Source: Cyclobacteriaceae bacterium (GTDB lineage Bacteria > Bacteroidota > Bacteroidia > Cytophagales > Cyclobacteriaceae). From it: a stretch of DNA of 64,000 nt. The notes below the pieces were generated by a model. The model saw only the letters and a program-made list of their open reading frames with translations. It did no database searches and had not been told where the DNA came from. A program made the translations under genes and the position numbers. Shown here piece by piece: positions 46,224 to 55,564 of the stretch (within the stretch, counting starts at the first letter, position 1; each line of letters opens with the position of its first letter). The stretch lies in NCBI GenBank assembly GCA_016786585.1, contig JAEUUI010000007.1:310001-374000 (forward strand), in the 5' to 3' direction.

Positions 46224-47083
46224 TGGAACTGCCGCTGGTAAGTGTGATTTGTTTATGCTACAACCACGAGCGGTTTGTGGAGGAAGCGATTCGTTCGGTA
46301 TTGAATCAAACACACAAGAACATTCAACTGATCGTGGTAGACGATGCCAGTACCGACAACAGTGTAAATGTTATTCGGAGTCTCGTTGGTTCAAATCCTG
46401 CAGTAAACTTTCTGGCGTTATCAGAAAATCTTGGCAACTGCAAAGCGTTCAATCGCGGACTTGCGCTTGCGAAAGGATCATTTATTATTGACCTGGCGGC
46501 CGATGATGTTTTGTTGCCCAATCGGGTTGAAGTTGGTGAAAAAAAACTTCATGAGAGGGGAGAGAGGTTTGGCGTTCATTTTTCGGATGCTGAAATTATT
46601 GATGCATATGGTACGCATTTGTATAATCATTCGGATCGCTTTCCGCATGGAACAATTCCGCAAGGAGATATCTATAAACAAGTGATTGAGCGGTATTTTA
46701 TTTGTCCGCCTACCGTGATGTTTACGCGACAGGTTGCGGAAGTGTTGGGCGGCTATGATGAAAGTTTGTCGTACGAAGATTTTGACTTTTGGGTGCGGTC
46801 GTCACGTGCATTTCAATATGTGTATTCACCTGAAATCCTTGTGAGGAAACGGGTATTCAAAAATTCGTTAGGCGCAAAACAGTTTAAGCTGTTCAGTCCT
46901 CATTCGAAATCGACTTTAATGGTTTGTGAAAAGATTTTGCGACTGAATAATACGGCTGAAGAGCAGGCAGCGCTTCACAAGCGTATTCGCTATGAAATCG
47001 GGCTTAACCTCCGTTTGCTGAACTGGATAACTGCGATGAAGTTTTTTATGTTGATGATCCGCAACACGCGCAAGAAGTACTGA
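46223..47083 (+). CDS. Family 2 glycosyltransferase
   Basis: 286 residues. GT-A fold glycosyltransferases move a sugar from a nucleotide donor to an acceptor; here donor and acceptor are not readable. Motifs: P-L-V-S-V-I-C-L-C-Y-N near residue 4, V-V-D-D-A-S-T-D-N-S near 38, the metal-binding region L-A-A-D-D-V near 93 and G-G-Y-D-E-S-L-S-Y-E-D-F-D-F-W near 173. No membrane helix, so probably cytoplasmic or peripheral. The stop abuts rsgA's stop. Confidence 0.9.
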   Translation: MELPLVSVICLCYNHERFVEEAIRSVLNQTHKNIQLIVVDDASTDNSVNVIRSLVGSNPAVNFLALSENLGNCKAFNRGLALAKGSFIIDLAADDVLLPNRVEVGEKKLHERGERFGVHFSDAEIIDAYGTHLYNHSDRFPHGTIPQGDIYKQVIERYFICPPTVMFTRQVAEVLGGYDESLSYEDFDFWVRSSRAFQYVYSPEILVRKRVFKNSLGAKQFKLFSPHSKSTLMVCEKILRLNNTAEEQAALHKRIRYEIGLNLRLLNWITAMKFFMLMIRNTRKKY

Positions 47084-47998
47084 TCATTTCCGGTTGTCTT
47101 CACCCATTACCATGCTGTAGTAGCTGGCATACCGGCTTTGCGCAATCTCACCTTTCTCCACCGCATTGAGCACGGCACATTTAGGCTCGTTCAAATGCAG
47201 GCAGCGTGCACCGAACTTGCAATTCAGACGAACGTCACGCATTTCAGGAAAGTAGTCCGACAATTCTTCGCGCGACATATCAATCAATCCGAATTCTTTG
47301 ATGCCCGGGGTGTCAATAATAAATGTTTTGTCGTTCAACCTGAACATCTCGGCAAACGTGGTGGTATGGGTTCCTTTTTCCGAGTAGTCGGAAATCTCGC
47401 TTGTTTTCTGTGCAGCTTCCGGTGAGATTTTATTCAACAAGGTTGATTTACCAACGCCCGAATGACCGGAAAGTAACGTTACTTTTCCTTCGAGCAGATC
47501 GCGTACCTGTTGCTGTGATTCGTTTAAGGCAGAGGTTTCGATGCAGGTCACGCCAATCTTTTTATAGGTGTCGATCAATTCCGCTTGTTCGGCTAATTCA
47601 CTTTCGCTCAGCAAATCTTTTTTATTGAATACCACTACCTGTGGGATTCTGAAGGATTCAGCAGCAACGAGAAAACGGTCGATAAACCCCATCGATGTAC
47701 GCGGTAATTTTAGCGTTGCAACAATCATCGCCTGATCGATATTGGCGGCGATTACATGAGCCTGATTGGCCTTCTTAACAGATTGCCGGACCATGTAATT
47801 TTCGCGATCGAGAATTTCAGTGATGGTTGCCTCGTTGTTTTCAGCATCCACAACTACACGATCGCCCACGGCTACCGGGTTGGTTTCTTTAATTCCTTCA
47901 AGTCGAAATTTTCCGCGCATGCGCGCAGTAATCACGGTATTGTTTTCCGTCAGCACATTATACCACGAACCGGTCGACCGCATCACGAGTCCTTTCAT
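47084..47998 (-). CDS. rsgA: Ribosome small-subunit GTPase RsgA
   Basis: 304 residues. RsgA is a circularly permuted GTPase that checks late maturation of the 30S subunit. N-terminal OB fold, then the permuted G motifs: F-N-K-K-D-L (G4) near 119, G-H-S-G-V-G-K-S-T (G1) near 180, D-T-P-G (G3) near 229. The zinc finger ends the protein: C-K-F-G-A-R-C-L-H-L-N-E-P-K-C. It is 9 bases after waaA, likely co-transcribed. Confidence 0.96.
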   Translation of the reverse strand: MKGLVMRSTGSWYNVLTENNTVITARMRGKFRLEGIKETNPVAVGDRVVVDAENNEATITEILDRENYMVRQSVKKANQAHVIAANIDQAMIVATLKLPRTSMGFIDRFLVAAESFRIPQVVVFNKKDLLSESELAEQAELIDTYKKIGVTCIETSALNESQQQVRDLLEGKVTLLSGHSGVGKSTLLNKISPEAAQKTSEISDYSEKGTHTTTFAEMFRLNDKTFIIDTPGIKEFGLIDMSREELSDYFPEMRDVRLNCKFGARCLHLNEPKCAVLNAVEKGEIAQSRYASYYSMVMGEDNRK

Positions 47999-48007
47999 GG
48001 AGCAATG

Positions 48008-49258
48008 TTACGCATTCGTAGTCAATAAGTTTCGGCCGTACTGCATCACCTTTTCTGTTGCACCCAGGTTCTCTTCCACATACTGACGTGTAACTTCGCA
48101 GGCCAGTAAAAAATTCTGGGGCACGTTCACCGCTTCGTATTTGGTTTTGAAGTCGCGATAGTCAGCCACATCAAACGCTCCACCGCGGTTGATTAAATCA
48201 ACTGCTTCCTGGAATTTTTGATAGGATTGATTTCCGAAGAAGATTGGAATTCCATAACATGCAGCTTCCAGAATGTTATGCAGCCCTTTTCCAAATGCGC
48301 CACCGATGTATGCAAATTCTCCGTAGCGATACAGCCTGCTTAACATGCCTACATTATCGATGATCAGCACATGTGCGTCCTCAGGTTTTCCGTCTGCGGC
48401 TTGCGAGTACCGGATTTTTTCCGCGTTCAGTGATTGTTCAAGATTGCTGATAAGTGATTCTGAGATCTCATGCGGGGCAATGATGAATTTCAGGTGGTGA
48501 TAATTTTCGTTAATGAACGGAATAATCACTTCGAGGTCTTCGGGCCAGCAGCTGCCGATCACCATCACCTTATCGTGTGCTTTAAATTGTTCGGCAATTG
48601 GTACACCGCTACCATTGTTTACCAGTTCTTTTACGCGGTCAAATCGGGTGTCGCCAGCCTTTGTGTAATTCTTAAGTCCAAGTTTCTTGAGCAACTTTAC
48701 GGATTCATCGTTCTGCACAAAGAAATGCGTGAAGTTGAAGAGAATCTTACGATAAAAGCCACCATAACTTTTAAAGAAAAGCTGCTGTTCGCGGAAAATA
48801 GACGAAACGGAAAGCAAAGGTATCTGACGTTTCTTCAACTGGGTTGAATAATGGTACCAGAATTCGTACTTGATAAAGATCGCAAGCGAGGGGCGAACGA
48901 TAGACACAAACTGTGACGCGTTACGTTTGGTATCCCACGGCAGATAGAAAATGTAGTCGGCTTGCGCGTAATTTTTCCTGACCTCATAGCCAGAAGGCGA
49001 AAAAAACGTGAGCAGTATTTTATAGCGCGGAAATTCCTGTTTTAGTTTTTCGATAACCGGCCTTCCTTGCTCAAATTCACCCAGCGATGCGCAGTGTACC
49101 CAAATAATGGGCGCTGTATTGGGCGTGAGGTGTAATCTAAGGTTTTCGAAGATGCGACTGCGGCCATCGTTGAAGGCCCGGGCTTTGGCATTAAATAACC
49201 CTGCTATGGAGTACCCGACACGGATAATCAGAAGAAGCGAATTATAGACAAGTAACAT
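48008..49258 (-). CDS. waaA: Kdo transferase (3-deoxy-D-manno-octulosonate transferase)
   Basis: 416 residues. WaaA adds Kdo to lipid A, the first step of LPS core assembly at the inner membrane. An N-terminal signal-anchor helix, W-V-H-C-A-S-L-G-E-F-E-Q near 60 (family signature with catalytic Glu), and the C-terminal Rossmann domain with A-P-H-E-I-S near 258 and A-Y-I-G-G-A-F-G-K-G-L-H-N-I-L-E-A near 316. All blocks are intact. Shares its transcript with rsgA, 9 bases away. Confidence 0.95.
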   Translation of the reverse strand: MLLVYNSLLLIIRVGYSIAGLFNAKARAFNDGRSRIFENLRLHLTPNTAPIIWVHCASLGEFEQGRPVIEKLKQEFPRYKILLTFFSPSGYEVRKNYAQADYIFYLPWDTKRNASQFVSIVRPSLAIFIKYEFWYHYSTQLKKRQIPLLSVSSIFREQQLFFKSYGGFYRKILFNFTHFFVQNDESVKLLKKLGLKNYTKAGDTRFDRVKELVNNGSGVPIAEQFKAHDKVMVIGSCWPEDLEVIIPFINENYHHLKFIIAPHEISESLISNLEQSLNAEKIRYSQAADGKPEDAHVLIIDNVGMLSRLYRYGEFAYIGGAFGKGLHNILEAACYGIPIFFGNQSYQKFQEAVDLINRGGAFDVADYRDFKTKYEAVNVPQNFLLACEVTRQYVEENLGATEKVMQYGRNLLTTNA

Positions 49259-49394
49259 GGGGCACTAAAATATTAACATTACCGCCTGATTCCCTTGGCC
49301 TTAGGAAATAATTTTAAAAGTTTTGAATGAGCATGATTACCAAAATTCCTAATTTCGGATTCATGACCATTATCTGAACCGAAAACCAATAAAT

Positions 49395-50507
49395 ATGATC
49401 AAGGTATCTAAAAAAGTACTTCCCCTAACGACCCTTGTTTGCCTGATATGGACAGCCTCAATGGCGCAAAATCAGGAAGACATCGCCAAATTTTTGAATG
49501 CAGGTGGAAAAGACGCATCCAAGTTGATCAGCGCATACATTGAACCGACCGTTAAGAGTTTGTCATATGGTATGACCGGCAACTGGTATAACACCGCGGC
49601 AACTCATAAAACATTCGGAATTGATTTTGGTGTGTCGGTCAACCTGGCGATGATCCCGACTTCGGATGATTATTTCAATCCGAATAAACTGGGATTGTCT
49701 GTTACCACGTATGATGGCGCACGCAATAACGGCTCCACCGATCCATACGATCCAACCCGCAAGGCTCCTACCTTTTTCGGACCGAAAGATGAAACCAGTT
49801 ATTCCGCTACCTATGATCCGGACGGAAGCGGTTCATTGCCCGCACAAACCATTAGCTTTTCAGGACCGGAAGGACTTGCTGTGAAAGACAAAATCGGGTT
49901 TGCCGGAATTCCGGTGCCAGTAGCACAGCTTGGGATTGGTATTGTTAAGAACACCGATTTGAAATTGCGCTTTATTCCAAAAGTTGAAGCCGGCCAGTCA
50001 AGCGTTTCGATGTTTGGAATCGGTATTCAGCACGACATCAAGCAGCACATTCGTGGCATAAAACTTCTCCCATTCGATCTTTCGGTATTGGTTGCTTATA
50101 ACTCACTGAAGGGAACAACCGATCTTTCATATCAAAATGTTGACCCGGGTGACTCCCGTCCGGGAAGCACTGACGGGATGGGTGAATATAAATTCAACTC
50201 AATGGTTTACCAGTTGTTGGTATCGAAGCGCATTGCTGTCCTGACGGTTTATGGAGGTGTTGGATATTCGATGATAAATACAAAAGTTAACGTTAACGGA
50301 ACATATACCATTCAGGCAACTCCTGACGATTTCGAAGTTAAAGACCCGGTTGCTATGAGCATCAAAAACAAAAGCATGCGCTTTACGGCCGGTATGCGCC
50401 TGAAGTTCGGTCCTATCTACCTGGTGGGCGATTACACGCTTCAGAAATACAAGATGATTAACGTTGGCCTTGGATTCTCTATCCGCGAGAACAAGAGCGT
50501 TCTCTAA
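49395..50507 (+). CDS. DUF6588 outer-membrane protein
   Basis: 370 residues with a signal peptide (cut after S-M-A-Q near residue 26). The body is long alternating strand pattern (many G-x-x-x-x-Y/F) ending G-L-G-F-S-I-R-E-N-K-S-V-L, a Bacteroidota barrel layout; the call to DUF6588 is from overall resemblance. A hydrophobic region near residue 95 carries K-A-P-T-F-F-G-P-K-D. No function can be given. Stands alone rightward with a strong terminator after it. Confidence 0.75.
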   Translation: MIKVSKKVLPLTTLVCLIWTASMAQNQEDIAKFLNAGGKDASKLISAYIEPTVKSLSYGMTGNWYNTAATHKTFGIDFGVSVNLAMIPTSDDYFNPNKLGLSVTTYDGARNNGSTDPYDPTRKAPTFFGPKDETSYSATYDPDGSGSLPAQTISFSGPEGLAVKDKIGFAGIPVPVAQLGIGIVKNTDLKLRFIPKVEAGQSSVSMFGIGIQHDIKQHIRGIKLLPFDLSVLVAYNSLKGTTDLSYQNVDPGDSRPGSTDGMGEYKFNSMVYQLLVSKRIAVLTVYGGVGYSMINTKVNVNGTYTIQATPDDFEVKDPVAMSIKNKSMRFTAGMRLKFGPIYLVGDYTLQKYKMINVGLGFSIRENKSVL

Positions 50508-50529
50508 GACAACCGACTCTATGAAAAAG

Positions 50530-50558
50530 AAAAGCCCCGCTCATGCAGGGCTTTTTTT
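50530..50558 (+). terminator. Rho-independent terminator after the DUF6588 gene
   Basis: AAAAGCCC-C-GC (50530-50540), TCAT loop and GC-A-GGGCTTTT (50545-50555), with one C/A mismatch, followed by T to 50558. The leftward enoyl-CoA hydratase stop lies at its 3' edge. Confidence 0.8.
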
Positions 50559-51330
50559 ATTTTCCTTTGAAGACAGGTTTTCGCTTTTCGATGAACGCTT
50601 TCATTCCTTCCTTTTGATCTTCTGATGCAAATGTGAGGTAGAAATTTTTACGTTCGAACATCAGGCCTTCATCAAGTTGTGTTTCGAATGATCGGTTGAT
50701 AGCTTCCTTCGCAAGCTGTACCGCAACGGGCGACATCTGTGCAATTTCTTTCGCAAGCTCTACCGCTTTGTGCATGTACATTTCAACCGGAACAACTTTG
50801 TTAACCAATCCGTAAAAATGTGCTTCCTGCGCAGAAAGAAATCTTCCGGTGAGAATTAATTCCATGGCCTTGGCTTTACCAACAGCTTTGGTGAGGCGTT
50901 GTGTTCCTCCGGCTCCGGGAATCGTACCGATTTTTATTTCCGGCTGGCCAAACTTCGCAGTCTCCGAAGCAATCACCATGTCGCATGTCATCACAAACTC
51001 ACAACCACCGCCCAATGCAAATCCTGAGACAGCTGCAATGATGGGCTTTTTGGTTTTTCGGATCTGATCCCATGTGCTGAATTGATCCATGATCTGCATG
51101 TCGATGGCAGATTTATCGGCCATCTGTTTGATATCCGCGCCCGCGGCAAACGCCTGATCATTTCCTGTAATGATGATTACTTTCACTTCATCGTTCTTAT
51201 CGAGTTGCTGCAACGCATCACGCACTTCACCCATAAGTTGCGGATTGAGTGCGTTTAATTCTTTCGGACGGTTAAGCTGAATGAGTGCGATCGCAGGCTG
51301 ATACTGTTCGGTAACTTTTATGAATTCCAT
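50557..51330 (-). CDS. Enoyl-CoA hydratase
   Basis: 257 residues, crotonase fold. Adds water to trans-2-enoyl-CoA in fatty acid degradation. Oxyanion motif A-A-G-A-D-I-K-Q-M near 65, first catalytic Glu in G-G-G-C-E-F, second Glu in Q-P-E-I-K-I-G-T-I-P-G-A-G-G-T-Q-R-L near 128. Both glutamates are present, supporting hydratase over isomerase. No other beta-oxidation gene is adjacent. Confidence 0.93.
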   Translation of the reverse strand: MEFIKVTEQYQPAIALIQLNRPKELNALNPQLMGEVRDALQQLDKNDEVKVIIITGNDQAFAAGADIKQMADKSAIDMQIMDQFSTWDQIRKTKKPIIAAVSGFALGGGCEFVMTCDMVIASETAKFGQPEIKIGTIPGAGGTQRLTKAVGKAKAMELILTGRFLSAQEAHFYGLVNKVVPVEMYMHKAVELAKEIAQMSPVAVQLAKEAINRSFETQLDEGLMFERKNFYLTFASEDQKEGMKAFIEKRKPVFKGK

Positions 51331-51439
51331 ACATGGGATTTAAGAGCCACGAAGTACGAGTTAGTAACTGAATTTTGCGAGCTTGGAGCAGGATTTTTTG
51401 CCTAACGACCGGGCTTGACTACAGACCGGGCTAAAAAAG

Positions 51440-51471
51440 AAAAGCCCCCTCTGAGCAAGAGGAGGACTTTT
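51440..51471. terminator. Terminator-like hairpin in the 51.3-51.6 kb gap
   Basis: AAAAGCCCCCTCT (51440-51452), loop, AGAGGAGGACTTTT (51458-51471), one mismatch and one bulged base. Runs of A on the 5' side and T on the 3' side would allow it to work in either direction. Nothing obvious needs it on the plus strand; lysC read-through is a candidate on the minus strand. Confidence 0.5.
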
Positions 51472-51525
51472 CATAAACCAATACTCGGTAATTGTGCTAT
51501 GCGTATTTATACGGATGGGGAGATT

Positions 51526-51554
51526 TTCGTAACCCCGTTTTTCCCGTAATTTTG
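51526..51554 (+). promoter_or_regulatory. Promoter of the phosphatase (pseudo)gene
   Basis: TAATTTTG (51547-51554) matches TAnnTTTG exactly, with TTC (51526-51528) 18 bases upstream. It lies 12 bases before ATG 51567. Confidence 0.5.
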
Positions 51555-51566
51555 AAGGCTAACGAC

Positions 51567-52051
51567 ATGAAAAAAACTAGAATTCTCTTCGTTTGTCTTG
51601 GGAATATTTGCCGTTCACCCTTGGCAGAAGCCATTTTTAACCACAAAATCAGGAGCGCAATCTGGCAGACCGGGTTGAAGTTGCCTCCTGCGGAACAGCC
51701 AACTATCACATTGGCGACACGCCCGATCCCCGGACAATTAAGAACGCCCTTAAAAACGGAGTTGTTATCGATCACCTCGGCCGCCAGTTATCAGCGCAGG
51801 ATCTCGAGTCGTATGATTATATCCTGGCGATGGACCGGAGCAACCACACCAACATTCTCCGGCTTGAAAATGCCAAATACCATTCGCACAAAATTAAACT
51901 TATGCGCAGCTTCGATCTGAACCCGGCAGGTGACGAAGTTCCTGACCCGTATTACGGAGACGAAGCCGGATTTCAGAATGTATTCGATATTCTCAGTCAT
52001 TCAATCGACTCCTTCATTCACCACCTTGAAAAGGAGCGTTTCAACTCCTGA
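51567..52051 (+). pseudogene. Low-molecular-weight protein tyrosine phosphatase with a frameshift
   Basis: From ATG 51567, residues 1-28 read M-K-K-T-R-I-L-F-V-C-L-G-N-I-C-R-S-P, with the P-loop C10-x5-R16. Soon after F-N-H-K (about 51648) the frame moves by one base; the second frame continues E-R-N-L-A-D-R-V-E-V-A-S-C-G-T-A-N-Y-H and runs to the stop at 52051, including the acid loop V-P-D-P-Y-Y-G-D. Start to stop spans 485 bases, one short of a multiple of three, which fits a lost base near 51650. Restored, it would be about 161 residues, the family length. This may be a real mutation or a sequencing error. The 3' end overlaps lysC by 11 bases. Confidence 0.88.
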
Positions 52052-53285
52052 CAAGGATTTGTAATGTTGAGCGTGACGACTGCTCGATCAATATGCCGTG
52101 CTTTTTTCGATAGGCATCGAACGTGACAGCATCGTAATTCTTAACGGTAATCAGTGTCAGGCCGGTATTGTAGTAAACCTCAAAGTATTGCTGCAGCCGA
52201 TCGAGCAGGTGATTAAGTTTGCTTTCGCGGAAGTCGATACAGAACGAAAAGGAGATAGCGGAATTTTGCATGACGTTGATTTTGATATCAAGATCAGCAA
52301 GGGCATTAAAGATAATACTGATTTGCTCTTCATTGATAAACGTATAATCCGTTACCCGGCAGGAGAGCAGGCACTGATTATCTTTAAATACAATCAGTGG
52401 TGGGAGTTTGTCTATCCGGCATTCATGAATCTTTGTTCCCGGCAACGTATGATCATCAAAACACTTGACATAAAGCGGTATCTGTTTCAGCGCAAGCGGC
52501 TTGATGGTTTTCGGGTGAATGACCGAGGCTCCATAATACGTCATCTCGGCAGCTTCTGTGTAGGGTAGCTCCTCAAACACAATCGCATCCGGCAAACGTT
52601 TCGGGTCGGCACTCATTACTCCCGGAACGTCTTTCCAGATCGTTACGGATTCTGCCTGCAGGCATGACGCAAAAATGGCAGCCGTATAGTCCGAACCTTC
52701 ACGGCCGAGCGTTGTAGTAAAGCCGAGCTCGTTCGATCCGATAAAACCTTGTGTAAGAATAATATGGTCTTGCAGATCAGCCTTCAAATGCTGAATGTGC
52801 TCTTCAGTTTTTTTCCAGTCTACTTTTCCTTCGCGGAATGCCGTATCAGTGATGATATGCTTCCGGGCATCAAGCCATTGGCACGGTAGTCCTTGTTCCA
52901 CCAGGTAAGCAGAAACAATTATGGATGAAAGTACCTCACCCAGCGAAATCACTTGGTCGTAAACCTGGTCGTACTCGCCCGGAGTGTGAAGGTTTTCGGT
53001 AAGCTCTTCAAGGATTGATCCGATCTTTTTCTTAATCGGATCGGCATCGGTAAAAAGATTATCGCAGATGCTGAAATGATAACTCTTCAAAACTTCAATC
53101 TCAGCGTGGTAGTCACCTTCCTTAGTGTACGAGTTGAGAATGCTCTCCAGCGCATTCGTGGTTTTACCCATCGCTGAAACAACAACCAGCAAGGGACTGC
53201 CGGCATACGCTTTAACAATAGAAGCCATGTTTTGAATGGCTCCTGCATTTTTAAGAGAGGCACCTCCGAATTTAAAAACCTTCAT
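52041..53285 (-). CDS. lysC: Aspartate kinase, monofunctional
   Basis: 414 residues from ATG 53285 ([10 protein letters not shown]); the frame extends to 53432 but that adds no homologous sequence and crosses the fbp start. Aspartate kinase opens the lysine, threonine and methionine pathway. Motif K-F-G-G-A-S (residues 4-9), S-A-M-G-K-T-T-N, and R-E-G-S-D-Y-T-A in the catalytic domain; two ACT-like segments follow ([19 protein letters not shown]). No homoserine dehydrogenase part. The 3' end overlaps the phosphatase by 11 bases; divergent from fbp with 55 bases between. Confidence 0.93.
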   Translation of the reverse strand: MKVFKFGGASLKNAGAIQNMASIVKAYAGSPLLVVVSAMGKTTNALESILNSYTKEGDYHAEIEVLKSYHFSICDNLFTDADPIKKKIGSILEELTENLHTPGEYDQVYDQVISLGEVLSSIIVSAYLVEQGLPCQWLDARKHIITDTAFREGKVDWKKTEEHIQHLKADLQDHIILTQGFIGSNELGFTTTLGREGSDYTAAIFASCLQAESVTIWKDVPGVMSADPKRLPDAIVFEELPYTEAAEMTYYGASVIHPKTIKPLALKQIPLYVKCFDDHTLPGTKIHECRIDKLPPLIVFKDNQCLLSCRVTDYTFINEEQISIIFNALADLDIKINVMQNSAISFSFCIDFRESKLNHLLDRLQQYFEVYYNTGLTLITVKNYDAVTFDAYRKKHGILIEQSSRSTLQILVRS

Positions 53286-53290
53286 TTTTA

Positions 53291-53320
53291 TTGTACTAAA
53301 TCGTTTGCGGACTAACTTTG
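53291..53320 (+). promoter_or_regulatory. Promoter of fbp
   Basis: TTG (53291-53293), 19 bases, and TAACTTTG (53313-53320) match the Bacteroidota consensus TTG-N17-23-TAnnTTTG fully. It lies 20 bases before ATG 53341 and is one of the two best promoters in the window. Confidence 0.75.
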
Positions 53321-53340
53321 AGCCCGAATTCAGCCCAAAG

Positions 53341-54354
53341 ATGAAGGTAAAAAGCCAAGCTGCAAAGAGTGTGGAGGAATCGCGGATCGCGCAACCCATC
53401 GGAACGGCCCTCGACAGGTTTATTAAGATCAACCAGGATCAGTTTGCGTACGCCAGCGGAGAGTTGTCGCAGTTGCTGCGGGATATAGCCCTGGCTTCAA
53501 AAGTGGTTAACCGGGAGGTAAATAAAGCCGGGCTGATCGACATCATGGGCAATGCCGGTTCAATAAATTCCGCGGGTGATGCACAGCAGAAACTTGATGT
53601 GCTGGCAAACATCCGATTCACAAGAGCGCTTACAAAAGGAGGCGAGGCATGCGCGTTGATTTCGGAAGAAACAGAATCGTTTGTCGATCTGAATAACGAT
53701 GGTAAATACGTTATCGCGATTGATCCGCTTGACGGATCGTCAAACATTGATGTAAATGTTTCAATCGGAACGATCTTTTCGGTTTATCGCAGAAAAAGCC
53801 CGGTAGGCAAACCGATCAGCGATGAAGATATTTTGCAGAAAGGATCGGAGCAGGTTGCGGCAGGCTATATTCTCTATGGATCATCAACCATGCTGGTGTA
53901 TACTGCCGGCCATGGGGTAAATGGTTTCACCTACGATCCAACACTCGGTGAATATTTTCTTTCACATCCGGATATGCAGATTCCTGCGGATGGCAAAATT
54001 TACTCGATCAATGAGGGTTCCTATAATTCGTTTTCAAAACCCGTTAAGGATTATATCTCGTACTGCAAAGACCAGAACTATACAGGCCGGTACATTGGCT
54101 CGTTAATTGCCGATTTTCATCGCAACCTGTTGAAGGGCGGGATTTACATTTATCCGGCTACGGCAAAAGACCCGAACGGAAAACTGAGGTTGATGTATGA
54201 GTGCAATGCACTTGCCTTCGTTGCGGAACAGGCTGGAGGAAAAGCAACGAATGGAAAAATAAGTGTACTGGATATCAAACCGAAGGCGTTGCACGAGCGC
54301 ACTCCGTTTTATGTCGGTTCAAAAAATATGGTAACGAAAGCGGAAAGCTTTTAA
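53341..54354 (+). CDS. fbp: Fructose-1,6-bisphosphatase, class I
   Basis: 337 residues from ATG 53341, after the promoter; the longer frame from 53236 crosses the promoter. Gluconeogenic enzyme that removes the C1 phosphate of fructose 1,6-bisphosphate. Metal and substrate block [11 protein letters not shown] near 140, then Y-G-S-S-T-M-L near 180. S-E-E-T-E near 110. A C-terminal [13 protein letters not shown] completes the family pattern. Converges on the DUF5606 gene with a 4-base overlap. Confidence 0.95.
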   Translation: MKVKSQAAKSVEESRIAQPIGTALDRFIKINQDQFAYASGELSQLLRDIALASKVVNREVNKAGLIDIMGNAGSINSAGDAQQKLDVLANIRFTRALTKGGEACALISEETESFVDLNNDGKYVIAIDPLDGSSNIDVNVSIGTIFSVYRRKSPVGKPISDEDILQKGSEQVAAGYILYGSSTMLVYTAGHGVNGFTYDPTLGEYFLSHPDMQIPADGKIYSINEGSYNSFSKPVKDYISYCKDQNYTGRYIGSLIADFHRNLLKGGIYIYPATAKDPNGKLRLMYECNALAFVAEQAGGKATNGKISVLDIKPKALHERTPFYVGSKNMVTKAESF

Positions 54355-54779
54355 GCCTTCTCTTCTTCTTTTTTATCCTCTGCAGGAGCAAGAATTTCCG
54401 GAGCGTATTTCAGCAGCACAGCATACCACTTCACCAGTTTCTTAATATCCGAAACATACACGCGGCTCTCATCGTATTCGGGCAATACCGATTTGATGAA
54501 CGATTTCAACTCGCTTGCATCGGCTTCTGAGTCCAGTCCCAGATCGCTGCCGTATTCTGCATGTATTTTCTTCAACACTTCCGCCAGCGGTACAGTACCT
54601 TCTTTGGTGGTCGTGTAAATTGAAATCTCGCTGAGAATTGACAACCGGTTGTTTGCGGTGGCTACAATTTTTGTTTTCGCTTCATCGAGCGATTCGAGGA
54701 TTACACCCGATTTGGCAGGTTTGAATACTTTGAAAAGTCCGCCTTTACCGGAAATTGTAGCAATATCATCTAACGTCAT
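54351..54779 (-). CDS. DUF5606 protein
   Basis: 142 residues, soluble, no signal peptide. N-terminal region [15 protein letters not shown] (first 30 residues) has an RNA- or ligand-binding small-barrel look; the C-terminal half is helical and acidic ([10 protein letters not shown] end). The family is a Bacteroidota protein of unknown function, next to engB in many genomes by my recollection. It lies 27 bases after engB on the same strand. Confidence 0.8.
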   Translation of the reverse strand: MTLDDIATISGKGGLFKVFKPAKSGVILESLDEAKTKIVATANNRLSILSEISIYTTTKEGTVPLAEVLKKIHAEYGSDLGLDSEADASELKSFIKSVLPEYDESRVYVSDIKKLVKWYAVLLKYAPEILAPAEDKKEEEKA

Positions 54780-54806
54780 GGTACTAAAATAAGCGTGGCA
54801 AAACTA

Positions 54807-55412
54807 TCATTTTTTGCGCATCTGCGGAAGCGCGTTTTCGATAAATGACAGCACTTCGTCTCTTCCCTTTTTTTGGGTTGAAGATGTAACAAAGATCGGG
54901 GGCAGTTCATCCCAGCGCTTCAATAACTCCTCACTGTAGCGGTCAACATGCAGCTTTATTTTAGAGGCTGATAGTTTATCTGCTTTTGTAAAGATTATGC
55001 CGAGCGGAATTTCGTTTGTGCCGCCCCATTCGAGGAAACTGAGATCGATCTTCTGAGGCTCGAGCCGGATGTCGATCAGTACAAAAACAAAAAACAGTTT
55101 TTCGCTTTGGCGGATGTAGTTATCGATGATCTTACCAAAGGTTTGATGCGTGTCTTTGCTTACGCTAGCGAAGCCATAACCCGGCAGATCGACCAGGTAC
55201 CAGGTTCCGTTGATGATGAAGTGGTTTATCGTTTGTGTTTTGCCCGGTGTGCCTGATACTTTGGCCAGCGTTTTCCGGTTCGTGAGCATGTTGATGAGCG
55301 ATGATTTGCCCACGTTCGATCTTCCAATAAACGCAAACTCCGGAAGTGGCTTACCCTTCCACTGCCTCACATCGGTAATACTTGAAACAAATTCTGCCTG
55401 ACGTATCTCCAT
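54807..55412 (-). CDS. engB: GTPase EngB/YsxC
   Basis: 201 residues. Essential GTPase for assembly of the large ribosomal subunit. G1 G-R-S-N-V-G-K-S-S near 31, D-L-P-G-Y-G-F-A near 75 (G3), T-K-A-D-K near 138 (G4), and S-S-T near 170 (G5) are intact. It starts at ATG 55412, with 152 bases to the divergent PorE-like gene. DUF5606 follows closely. Confidence 0.95.
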   Translation of the reverse strand: MEIRQAEFVSSITDVRQWKGKPLPEFAFIGRSNVGKSSLINMLTNRKTLAKVSGTPGKTQTINHFIINGTWYLVDLPGYGFASVSKDTHQTFGKIIDNYIRQSEKLFFVFVLIDIRLEPQKIDLSFLEWGGTNEIPLGIIFTKADKLSASKIKLHVDRYSEELLKRWDELPPIFVTSSTQKKGRDEVLSFIENALPQMRKK

Positions 55413-55519
55413 GAACTAAAATATCCCCCGTCCTGATACCCTCATGTAAGTTTTACTGGTTTTATCAAGAAAATTCGGAAGTCTCAAATTGAGGGTTTTT
55501 TCTATATTGACAACGCAGT

Positions 55520-55543
55520 TTGTGCGTTTTATTCATAACTTTA
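55520..55543 (+). promoter_or_regulatory. Weak promoter candidate of the PorE-like gene
   Basis: TAACTTTA (55536-55543; last base off) with TTG (55520-55522) 13 bases upstream. A second TTG at 55507 is 26 bases away. The normal spacing is not met by either. Confidence 0.3.
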
Positions 55544-55564
55544 TTTGACTAACCGATTAGTGAC

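Noticed and set aside
53236-53340. Longer version of fbp starting at 53236
   Set aside because: It would begin in lysC and run over the strong fbp promoter; ATG 53341 opens the homologous region.
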